This document shows, one piece after another, positions 1-6,063 of a stretch of DNA of 6,967 bases. Origin of the DNA: Clostridia bacterium. GTDB lineage: Bacteria; Bacillota; Clostridia; Oscillospirales; CAG-272. Made by a program: the position numbers and the translations under genes. How positions within the stretch are numbered: position 1 is the first letter of the stretch; each line of letters begins with the position of its first letter. The stretch lies in the NCBI GenBank assembly GCA_017631215.1, contig JAGBTR010000016.1:1-6967 (forward strand), written 5' to 3'. The notes below the pieces were generated by a model. It worked only from the letters and a program-made list of their open reading frames with translations. It was not told where the DNA came from and did not search any database.

Positions 1-50
1 CCTGTTTGACGATAAATTTGCACAGAATGCAATTTTGTTGTAATTTCATG

Positions 51-79
51 TGGACAATAGCGTTTGTTTGTGGTATATT
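51..79 (+). promoter_or_regulatory. Candidate sigma-A promoter upstream of the 88-154 hairpin
   Basis: A -35-like box TGGACA (51-56, five of six matches to TTGACA) and a -10-like box TATATT (74-79, five of six matches to TATAAT) are separated by exactly 17 bases. The expected start of transcription, near 86-88, falls on the first base of the long hairpin that follows. The region is AT-rich, so chance matches are common. The ideal spacing and the position of the hairpin are what make it credible. It could drive a small RNA or simply be fortuitous. Confidence 0.4.
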
Positions 80-87
80 GTTTCATG

Positions 88-170
88 AAGTGATTGAGTC
101 GTTTCTGTTGGGATGAGTTAGGGGTAATTCTATTTTAACAGAACTCAATCACTTTTTCTATCCTTTTTTT
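88..170 (+). ncRNA. Long hairpin with T-tracts: candidate small RNA or terminator of an upstream gene
   Basis: Bases 88-99 (AAGTGATTGAGT) are perfectly complementary to 143-154 (ACTCAATCACTT). After a 4-nt bulge (100-103), TCTGTT (104-109) pairs with AACAGA (137-142). The pairing can continue inward through G-U wobbles and A-U pairs (110-114 with 132-136) and, past one bulged T (131), into GAGTTA (115-120) with TAATTC (125-130), closed by a GGGG tetraloop (121-124). A T-run at 153-157 and seven Ts at 164-170 follow. The promoter-like boxes just upstream would start a transcript at the base of the stem, giving an RNA of about 70-85 nt. I recognise no known RNA family. The alternative is an intrinsic terminator for a gene left of the window, or a short palindromic repeat element. 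The fold was drawn by eye. Confidence 0.4.
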
Positions 171-232
171 ACTTTCAGTCTCACATCTATTGTAACACTA
201 CACTTTTGTCGAAACAAATCCTTACAAAGCCC

Positions 233-245
233 TTGCAATTTGCAA
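233..245. promoter_or_regulatory. 13-bp palindrome over the -35 box: possible operator
   Basis: TTGCAATTTGCAA is an inverted repeat with one central unpaired base. It covers the -35 box and the first part of the spacer of the promoter at 233-261, a classic place for a repressor to block RNA polymerase. The half-site TTGCA/TGCAA also occurs with a 5-base spacer at 18-32, upstream of the first promoter-like pair. No regulator gene is visible in the window, so the binding protein is unknown and chance in AT-rich DNA is possible. Confidence 0.3.
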
Positions 246-261
246 AAGAGTGTGATATAAT
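233..261 (+). promoter_or_regulatory. Sigma-A promoter of the leucine-rich-repeat surface protein gene
   Basis: A -35 box TTGCAA (233-238, four of six matches) and a perfect -10 box TATAAT (256-261) are spaced by 17 bases. Transcription should start near 267-269, leaving a leader of about 80 nt before the start codon at 349. The -35 box lies inside an odd palindrome TTGCAATTTGCAA (233-245), which could be an operator. This is the best-formed promoter in the window and correctly placed for the large gene. Confidence 0.75.
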
Positions 262-336
262 GTACAAGGATTATTGTCTGCGCGGCGGTGGCGTCCCAAA
301 CGGCGAGCCTGCAGCGCAAGATATTTGTGAAAAGCC

Positions 337-343
337 AAGGAGG
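337..343 (+). promoter_or_regulatory. Ribosome binding site of the surface protein gene
   Basis: AAGGAGG ends five bases before the ATG at 349. It is a near-perfect Shine-Dalgarno sequence and fixes this ATG as the start, which also places a clean signal peptide at the N-terminus. Confidence 0.85.
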
Positions 344-348
344 AAACT

Positions 349-3300
349 ATGAGAAACACGTTCAAAAAAGCGGTGTCGTGGCTGGTTCTGATGACGATGC
401 TGTTGTCGATGGCCGCTTCCTTGACCGTCGGCACGTCGGCAGCAAGCCTTGCACCGACGCAGACCAAGGTCGAGATCACCCCGACCACCAATGCGTCGAC
501 CCGTATCCACATCGGTAAAGCGGGTAACAACATTGAGGCATACTACTGGCCTGCGCTCTCCAAGCTGGAGCTGACAGGTACGGGCGATATGTGGGACTTC
601 CTGCCCGACGGTGACATTTATTTGACCAACAACCGTATCGACGCGCCGTGGCATCTGTCGTACGTCAAGGGTGATCCCAGCAACTCCCCCTTGAACGGTC
701 TGATCAGCACGGTCGAGATCGATGCGGGTATCACCTCGATCGGTAACGCCGCCTTCTATCAGATGTCCGCGTGCACGAGCTACGTCTTCAAGACCACCTC
801 GTGGGGCACGCCCTCGCAGGTCAAGACGATCGGTGAGTGGGCGTTCGCGAACAACGGCGCTCTCCGTTCCATCGTCTTCCCCGCATCGACCACCTCGATC
901 GAGAAGTTCGCCTTCAACAACACGCCTCTGTTTATGGACGGCGACCGTAACTCGGCATGCCTGGGCACCAACGTGACCATTGAGTCGACGGGCTCGGCCG
1001 CCAACAAGACGCTCATCGACGACCTGAACGATGACTCGCTCAACCGCGTCATCGTTCACGTGACGGGCTCGCTGGCGGGCGGTATCGCTTGGGATTACTC
1101 CTCGGCGACCAAGACGCTGTCGCTGACCTACTCGGGCAGCGGTACGGCAAGCATGCCTACCTTCGACACGCCGCAGGGTCGTCCCTGGGATGCTTATCTG
1201 GAGGACATCCAGTACATCATCATCGGTGACAAGATCACCAACATCGGTGCCGCCTTTATGTCGGGCGGTGCAACGGCGCTCAGAAGCGTAACGCTCGGTA
1301 AGGACGTCGAGTCGATCGGCACCAAGGCCTTCCGCGGCTGTGAGAATCTGACCGCCCTGACGCTTCCCGCGGCGACCAAGATCATCGCTGAGAACGTCTT
1401 CGATTACCGTACCTCCATCATCACGGTTACCTCGCCCAACACGGCCGCTGTGATGCAGCCCGGTGTCGAGCTGGCAGGTAACGATAAGATGAAGCTGGAT
1501 TGCATCGGCACCTCCTTTACGCCTGCCGTCAGCTCGGGCTACGTGGATGCCGCTCAGCGTATCCGCTGGGATTACGTGACGGGCACGGGCGAGCTCAGAA
1601 TCTCGCTGGTCACCCCCTCGGTCACGGCTCCCATTCCCGACTATGCTTACCCGGGCGAGACGCCTTGGGTCAAGGCTGGTCTTTCGGGTCACATTTTGTC
1701 CATCACCATCGGTGACGGAATTACGCGCGTCGGTAATTACGCCTTTGCGAATGAGTACCGCGTAAGCAAGGTCACGCTGGGCAATGCGGTCGCCTCCATC
1801 GGTGACTACGCCTTCTACGGCACCTCCCAGCTCACGAGCATTTCCTTCCCCGTGTCGACCTCGCTGGTCGAGGCTAACGCCTTCACCAGCTCGGTTCTTT
1901 GGTATGCGACCAAGGCCAACGCCAATATGGTCGTTGAGTCGCCTAACATCGAGCTGCAGGCCGCTCTCAACCGTACTGCACCCTCGACTCCCTCGACGCC
2001 TTCGAATCCTTCGAATCCTTCCTACCCCTCGCAGGGCACGGATATCTCTTACCCCATCGCGGGTACCGATCTTGTCTGGTCGTATAACACGGGTACCAAC
2101 GCCCTGAATATCACCAAGGCAAGCAATACCACCGGTATCACCTCCATCCCCAACTACGATTCGACCACCAACAAGGCTCCCTGGAGCCAGTATGCCGGTC
2201 AGATCCGCGGTATTTCCGTACACTCGGGCGTTTCCGCGATCGGCAACAGCGCCTTCGCCTATATGCCTAACGTGGTGGATATCTTCATCGCTGACTCGGT
2301 CGTGAGCATCGGCAGCGAGGCCTTCCGCGGCTGCTCGTCGCTGTCGCGCATCGCGCTTCCTCAGTATCTGGGACGCCTGGGTGTCGGTGCCTTCCGTGAT
2401 TGTACCGCGCTGCAGTCCATCAACATCCCCGCCGGTGTGACCGAGATCTCGGACTACACCTTCTGCGGCTGCTCCGAGCTGACGTCGGTAACGCTGCCCT
2501 ACGGTCTCCAGTATATTGGCGTATGGGCATTCTACGGCTGCTCCAAGCTTCAGTTTATGGATTTCCCCGCCTCGCTGACCACCATCGGCAGCCAGGCATT
2601 CTACGGCTGCTCCTCGCTCAAGGGCGTCGTCTTCCGCTCCCCCTCGCTCAACATCGGTGCCAGCGCCTTTGACGGCTGTGATGCACTGGTCAAGGCAGTC
2701 TACGTCCTGCGTCAGCCGACGACCGAGGCAGGCAACGAGGATCTGACCTCCAAGTACGTTTCGCGTATGGCAACGGGCACGAGCGGCTCGGTCACCTGGA
2801 CGGTCGACCGCGCAGACGCTACGCTGACCTTCACGGGTAGCGGTAACGTCACCTCGCGCGACGGCTGGCAGGAGGAGATGACCTTCGTCGATACCGTTAT
2901 CTTCTCGGATGGCATCACGGGTGTCGGCGCCGAGCTGATGAAGAATCAGAAGGACATCGACAGTGTCATTATGGCAGATACCGTCCGCACGATCGGCAAC
3001 AGCGCCTTCGAGCTGTGTACGGGTCTTACCTCGGTCATTCTTCCCTCGACGCTGGATACGATGGGCACGCGCGTCTTCTACGGCTGCTCGTCGCTTGAGT
3101 CGATCGATCTTCCCGACGCACTGCGTCAGATCCCCGAGTCTACCTTCACCTCTTGTACCGCTCTGCAGACGGTCGATATGGGTCAGAGCCTCATCAGCAT
3201 CGGTGCGAAGGCATTTCTTAACTGCACCTCGCTGGACGGTGTGGTCATTCCTGTGACCGTGACCTCGATCGCGCAGGACGCCTTCGACGATTGTACGGGT

Positions 3301-4878
3301 CTGACCGAGCTGACGCTGTTCTACGACGGTCTCATCTCGCTCAACGAGGGCATCTTCGATAACTGCTACGCCGTCCGCAACGTCTACTTCAACGGCTCGC
3401 CCAACGAGTGGACGACCTTCTCGGCACTGGCGGACAGCGAGATCAAGAACGCCAACGTCATCTATTGCGTCCTTTTGACCGTTCACTACAAATACGAAAA
3501 CGGCACGACCGCCGCTCCCTCCAAGGTCTACAGCGGCGTGGCAGGCTCTGCCATCTCGGTCGATCCCGTCGTCGTTGCTCACCATACGCCCAACGCTGAG
3601 TATATGACCGTCCCGCTGGCATCGGCCGGCGACCAGGAGGTCACCTTTACCTACAAGCCGACCAAGTACAACATCACCGTCCGCTTTGTAGATGCCGATA
3701 CGGGTGCCAACGTCGGTCAGCCTAAGCTGTATCAGGTCGCTTACAACGAGACCTGGGCAACCGCTTACGACGCTTCCTCTCTGGTCGGCTACACGCTGGA
3801 GACGACCACCGTCCGCGTCAACTACCCGACCTCGGATCAGGTCATCCAGATCAAGTGCTTCAAGAACACCTACCACTACACCGTTGAGCTGCTCAACGAG
3901 CGCACGGGTAAGGTCGTCAAGTCGATCGAGATGCCTGTGGCTTACGGCTCCGACGCTCTGGTGAGCGCATCGGACAGCCAGTTTGCGATGAAGGGCTACA
4001 CCATCAAGCAGCCCAACAAGGTCTACACGCTGACGGCCATTAAGGACAACAACCAGAAGGTCAGCATCGTCTGCGTTCCTACGACGGACAACCTCACCAT
4101 CCACTACGTGGACAGCGAGGGCAACAAGCTGGCTGAGGATTACAAGGCACAGGTCTACTACGGTGATAAGGTCAGCGTAGCCTCGCCCGTGCTGGCAGGT
4201 CTGACGCCCGATAAGGCAACCGTTGCACTCGAGGCCTACAACGGCGAGGCAGAGATCACGGTCACCTACAACTGGACCTACTACACTGTGACCATCAGCT
4301 TCGTTGAGTCCGGCTCGATCGGTTATCAGATCCATCCCGACTTCACGGCGTCCGTGAAGCACGGTGATCCCTTCAACTTCACCGTTCTGGGCAATGCCGA
4401 CTACGCAACGCCCGACGCGTACGTGGTTTCCGAGGAAACCATCAACATCGCCAACGTGATGAGCGACGTCAAGAAGACCATCTACTACACGCCTCGCACG
4501 CTGACGCTGACGGTCAACTTCGTCAACGATCAGGGTCAGACGGTCGAGAGCGTCCCGATGAGCATTCGTGCAGGTCAGCCCTACACCATCGAGTCCAAGA
4601 CCATTCACGGTTACTTTGCGACCGAGGCACTGAGCGGCACGATGGGCACCGAGAACAAGACGGTAACCATCCAGCTTGTGACCGATCCCAACGCTCCCGA
4701 GCTTCCCGACGAGCCCACCACGCCCGATTCTCCCGATCAGGAGCCCGACGACGGTGACGACGACGGTAAGAAGAAGGGCGGCGCAGGTAAGATCATTGCC
4801 GTGATCGCCATCATCGTTTTGGTGCTTGGCGGCGGCGGTGCGGCTGTCTACTTCCTCTATCTGAGAAAGCCGTTCTGA
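349..4878 (+). CDS. Large secreted BspA-type leucine-rich-repeat surface protein with MucBP-like domains and C-terminal membrane anchor
   Basis: 1509 residues. Residues 1-32 form a Sec signal peptide (K6 K7, hydrophobic core 8-27, likely cleavage after TSA or SAA at 29-32). Five cap modules follow, centred on W67, W248, W407, W577 and W817, each with a Trp-rich beta start, a Gly/Ser turn, usually a downstream Trp (mostly PW) and an entry resembling DGITxIGxxAF. They lead into LRR_5/BspA repeats (about 121-200, 290-375, 451-535, 622-790, 850-1030) with units such as SIGSEAFRGCSSL. A Ser/Pro linker spans 544-562. Six MucBP-like beta repeats of 64-72 residues fill 1042-1446 (for example FVDADTG). 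A Pro/Asp stalk (1447-1473), KKK (1474-1476) and one transmembrane helix (about 1482-1505) end in RKPF; no LPXTG motif is present. Related proteins bind host or matrix ligands; an adhesin role is inferred. Start fixed by AAGGAGG. It sits alone between its own promoter and terminator. Confidence 0.9.
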   Translation: MRNTFKKAVSWLVLMTMLLSMAASLTVGTSAASLAPTQTKVEITPTTNASTRIHIGKAGNNIEAYYWPALSKLELTGTGDMWDFLPDGDIYLTNNRIDAPWHLSYVKGDPSNSPLNGLISTVEIDAGITSIGNAAFYQMSACTSYVFKTTSWGTPSQVKTIGEWAFANNGALRSIVFPASTTSIEKFAFNNTPLFMDGDRNSACLGTNVTIESTGSAANKTLIDDLNDDSLNRVIVHVTGSLAGGIAWDYSSATKTLSLTYSGSGTASMPTFDTPQGRPWDAYLEDIQYIIIGDKITNIGAAFMSGGATALRSVTLGKDVESIGTKAFRGCENLTALTLPAATKIIAENVFDYRTSIITVTSPNTAAVMQPGVELAGNDKMKLDCIGTSFTPAVSSGYVDAAQRIRWDYVTGTGELRISLVTPSVTAPIPDYAYPGETPWVKAGLSGHILSITIGDGITRVGNYAFANEYRVSKVTLGNAVASIGDYAFYGTSQLTSISFPVSTSLVEANAFTSSVLWYATKANANMVVESPNIELQAALNRTAPSTPSTPSNPSNPSYPSQGTDISYPIAGTDLVWSYNTGTNALNITKASNTTGITSIPNYDSTTNKAPWSQYAGQIRGISVHSGVSAIGNSAFAYMPNVVDIFIADSVVSIGSEAFRGCSSLSRIALPQYLGRLGVGAFRDCTALQSINIPAGVTEISDYTFCGCSELTSVTLPYGLQYIGVWAFYGCSKLQFMDFPASLTTIGSQAFYGCSSLKGVVFRSPSLNIGASAFDGCDALVKAVYVLRQPTTEAGNEDLTSKYVSRMATGTSGSVTWTVDRADATLTFTGSGNVTSRDGWQEEMTFVDTVIFSDGITGVGAELMKNQKDIDSVIMADTVRTIGNSAFELCTGLTSVILPSTLDTMGTRVFYGCSSLESIDLPDALRQIPESTFTSCTALQTVDMGQSLISIGAKAFLNCTSLDGVVIPVTVTSIAQDAFDDCTGLTELTLFYDGLISLNEGIFDNCYAVRNVYFNGSPNEWTTFSALADSEIKNANVIYCVLLTVHYKYENGTTAAPSKVYSGVAGSAISVDPVVVAHHTPNAEYMTVPLASAGDQEVTFTYKPTKYNITVRFVDADTGANVGQPKLYQVAYNETWATAYDASSLVGYTLETTTVRVNYPTSDQVIQIKCFKNTYHYTVELLNERTGKVVKSIEMPVAYGSDALVSASDSQFAMKGYTIKQPNKVYTLTAIKDNNQKVSIVCVPTTDNLTIHYVDSEGNKLAEDYKAQVYYGDKVSVASPVLAGLTPDKATVALEAYNGEAEITVTYNWTYYTVTISFVESGSIGYQIHPDFTASVKHGDPFNFTVLGNADYATPDAYVVSEETINIANVMSDVKKTIYYTPRTLTLTVNFVNDQGQTVESVPMSIRAGQPYTIESKTIHGYFATEALSGTMGTENKTVTIQLVTDPNAPELPDEPTTPDSPDQEPDDGDDDGKKKGGAGKIIAVIAIIVLVLGGGGAAVYFLYLRKPF
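1984..2028 (+). repeat. 9-bp tandem repeat encoding a Ser-X-Pro linker
   Basis: Five in-frame 9-base units, including TCGACTCCC, TCGACGCCT and two identical copies of TCGAATCCT, encode S-T-P, S-T-P, S-N-P, S-N-P and S-Y-P (residues 546-560). This Pro-rich flexible linker separates the third cap/LRR block from the fourth. The two identical adjacent units suggest recent duplication by slippage, so unit number may vary between strains without breaking the frame. Confidence 0.75.
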
Positions 4879-4891
4879 TCATAACGCTTTT

Positions 4892-4929
4892 GCGGAGAAG
4901 ATCCTCCTTTGGGTCTTCTCCGCTTTTTT
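4892..4929 (+). terminator. Intrinsic terminator after the surface protein gene
   Basis: A 13-bp stem pairs 4892-4904 with 4911-4923 (GCGGAGAAGATCC with GGGTCTTCTCCGC, one T-G wobble), closed by a six-base loop TCCTTT. Six Ts follow directly (4924-4929). It starts 13 bases after the stop codon and should separate the surface protein transcript from the moxR operon. Confidence 0.93.
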
Positions 4930-5016
4930 ATGCTTTTTCAAAATGCAAGTTATACAAACGGCAGGGCGTTGTTTTGGTTGCTCTGCATAAAAAATGTAAA
5001 TTTTATCTACGGAGTA

Positions 5017-5046
5017 TAGACGGCGACGGGGCTTTTATATTATAAT
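5017..5046 (+). promoter_or_regulatory. Probable promoter of the moxR-DUF58 operon
   Basis: A perfect -10 box TATAAT (5041-5046) is preceded at 18 bases by a weak -35 box TAGACG (5017-5022, four of six matches). Transcription would start near 5053, giving a leader of about 45 nt that contains a small hairpin (5061-5074). A promoter is expected here because a strong terminator lies upstream; the exact -35 is uncertain. Confidence 0.5.
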
Positions 5047-5060
5047 AAACTGTAAAAAAA

Positions 5061-5074
5061 TGCGGTGAGCCGCA
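5061..5074. other. Small hairpin in the moxR leader
   Basis: TGCGG (5061-5065) pairs with CCGCA (5070-5074) around a TGAG loop, 10 bases ahead of the ribosome binding site. A run of seven As lies on its left, so on the - strand it would read as a short stem followed by Ts. It could slightly stabilise the mRNA 5' end or act as a weak terminator for antisense transcription. No known regulatory motif was recognised. Confidence 0.35.
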
Positions 5075-5083
5075 ATTAGGAAT

Positions 5084-5090
5084 AAAGGAG
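5084..5090 (+). promoter_or_regulatory. Ribosome binding site of the MoxR-type ATPase gene
   Basis: AAAGGAG lies seven bases before the ATG at 5098 and supports that start codon. No other in-frame start near it has a comparable site. Confidence 0.8.
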
Positions 5091-5097
5091 ACGTTAT

Positions 5098-6063
5098 ATG
5101 AGCGAGACAACCAATTCGTTGCATGGCAAAATTATGGGAGCCATTGAGGCGGTGGAGGGCGTCATCGTCGGCAAGCACGGCGAGACGGTCATTCTGATGA
5201 CGGCGCTTCTGTCGGGCACGCACGTGCTCATCGAGGACGTGCCCGGTACGGGTAAGACCTCGCTGGCGGCGGCACTGTCGCGCGTGCTGGGGCTGTCGTT
5301 CAACCGCGCCCAATTCACGCCCGACCTGATGGCGTCCGACATCACGGGCTTCAATATCTACAACCGCCAAAAGGAGGCGTTCGAGTTCCGCGAAGGACTT
5401 GTGATGTGTAATCTGCTCCTGGCGGACGAGATCAACCGCGCCTCGCCCAAGACCCAATCGGCCTTGCTTGAGGCGATGGAGGAGGGCAGGGTGACCGTCG
5501 ACGGCGTGACCTACGAGATGCCCACGCCCTTTATGGTCGTGGCGACCCAACACCCGACGGGCTACGTCGGCACGTATCCGCTTCCCGAGGCACAGCTGGA
5601 CCGCTTTGCCTTCAAGATCCGTATGGGCTACCCGACCCCGGAGGAGGAGATCGGCATTCTGCGGGCTCGTCGCGGTGCCGATCCGATGGAAACGCTTTCC
5701 GAGTGCGTGACGGCCGACGAGCTGCGCGCGGCACAGGCCGAGGTTGCCGAGGTGCGCGTGGACGAGCAGCTCTACCGCTATATCGTGTCGCTGGTCAGCG
5801 CGACGAGAAGCCACAAGGCGCTCGCGCTGGGTGCCAGTCCCCGTGCGTCGGTGGCGCTGTTGCATCTGTGCCAGGCATACGCCTACCTGCGCGGCCGCAA
5901 CTACGTCATTCCCGATGACGTGGCGGCGCTGTATATTCCCGCCGTCGCTCACCGCGTGACGCTGACGCAGGAGAGCAAGCTCGCGCCGCTGTCGGTGCGT
6001 GACGTGTTGACCGAGATCCTGCACGCGACCGAGGTGCCCTATCTCGGCACGCAGGGACGTTGA
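5098..6063 (+). CDS. MoxR-family AAA+ ATPase
   Basis: 321 residues, a normal length for the family. Walker A is DVPGTGKTS (47-55, Lys53), Walker B is LLLADEINR (106-114, Asp110 and Glu111), the arginine finger lies in PEAQLDRF (163-170, Arg169), and sensor 2 is GASPRASVALL (245-255, Arg249), followed by the usual helical lid. Sensor 1 reads ATQHP (149-153), where the family normally has ATQNP, so the conserved Asn is a His here. MoxR ATPases are cytosolic chaperone-like enzymes thought to use ATP hydrolysis to assemble or mature protein complexes, often with VWA-domain or DUF58 partners. The stop overlaps the next start as TGATG, indicating translational coupling with the DUF58 gene. Client unknown. 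The symbol moxR is often applied, but orthology cannot be settled here, so the field is left blank. Confidence 0.95.
   Translation: MSETTNSLHGKIMGAIEAVEGVIVGKHGETVILMTALLSGTHVLIEDVPGTGKTSLAAALSRVLGLSFNRAQFTPDLMASDITGFNIYNRQKEAFEFREGLVMCNLLLADEINRASPKTQSALLEAMEEGRVTVDGVTYEMPTPFMVVATQHPTGYVGTYPLPEAQLDRFAFKIRMGYPTPEEEIGILRARRGADPMETLSECVTADELRAAQAEVAEVRVDEQLYRYIVSLVSATRSHKALALGASPRASVALLHLCQAYAYLRGRNYVIPDDVAALYIPAVAHRVTLTQESKLAPLSVRDVLTEILHATEVPYLGTQGR
6053..6057 (+). promoter_or_regulatory. Ribosome binding site inside the end of the ATPase gene, for the DUF58 gene
   Basis: AGGGA within the last codons of the ATPase gene lies five bases before the ATG at 6063. The alternative ATG at 6069 would be 11 bases away, a less favourable spacing. 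Together with the TGATG overlap this favours the start at 6063. Confidence 0.5.

Noticed and set aside
1..43. Possible C-terminal tail of an upstream gene (frame open from base 2 to TAA at 41-43) or a - strand start at 47-49 reading off the left edge
   Set aside because: Only 13-16 codons, AT-rich unlike the genes here, and no ribosome site for the - strand start, so neither can be supported.
205..218. 5-bp inverted repeat TTTGT-CGAA-ACAAA upstream of the adhesin promoter
   Set aside because: Too short in AT-rich DNA to separate from chance.
279..318. Weak stem in the adhesin leader (TGCGC with GCGCA), possible riboswitch
   Set aside because: Only 5 bp plus a bulged 3-bp helix, no conserved riboswitch core recognised, and it leaves the ribosome site free.
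222..533. 103-residue open frame on the - strand crossing the adhesin promoter
   Set aside because: It runs through a strong + strand promoter and signal-peptide region; its hydrophobic start is a by-product of complementing the coding sequence.
271..4608. 1445-residue open frame on the - strand
   Set aside because: It is the exact codon-register complement of the surface protein gene and exists because that gene lacks TTA, CTA and TCA. I see no signal peptide, known motif or good ribosome site, and its internal repetition mirrors the LRR repeats.
4711..4728. LPDEP in the C-terminal stalk as a sortase motif
   Set aside because: It lacks the Thr-Gly of LPXTG and lies about 30 residues before the membrane helix, with no recognisable sortase pentapeptide near the helix.
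4961..4986. 7-bp stem (GCAGGGC with GCTCTGC) between the terminator and the moxR promoter
   Set aside because: No T-tract on either strand, a 12-base loop, and no link to a promoter or leader; probably chance.
5035..6024. 329-residue open frame on the - strand
   Set aside because: Same in-register shadow effect over the ATPase gene, whose Walker and sensor motifs show the + strand is coding.
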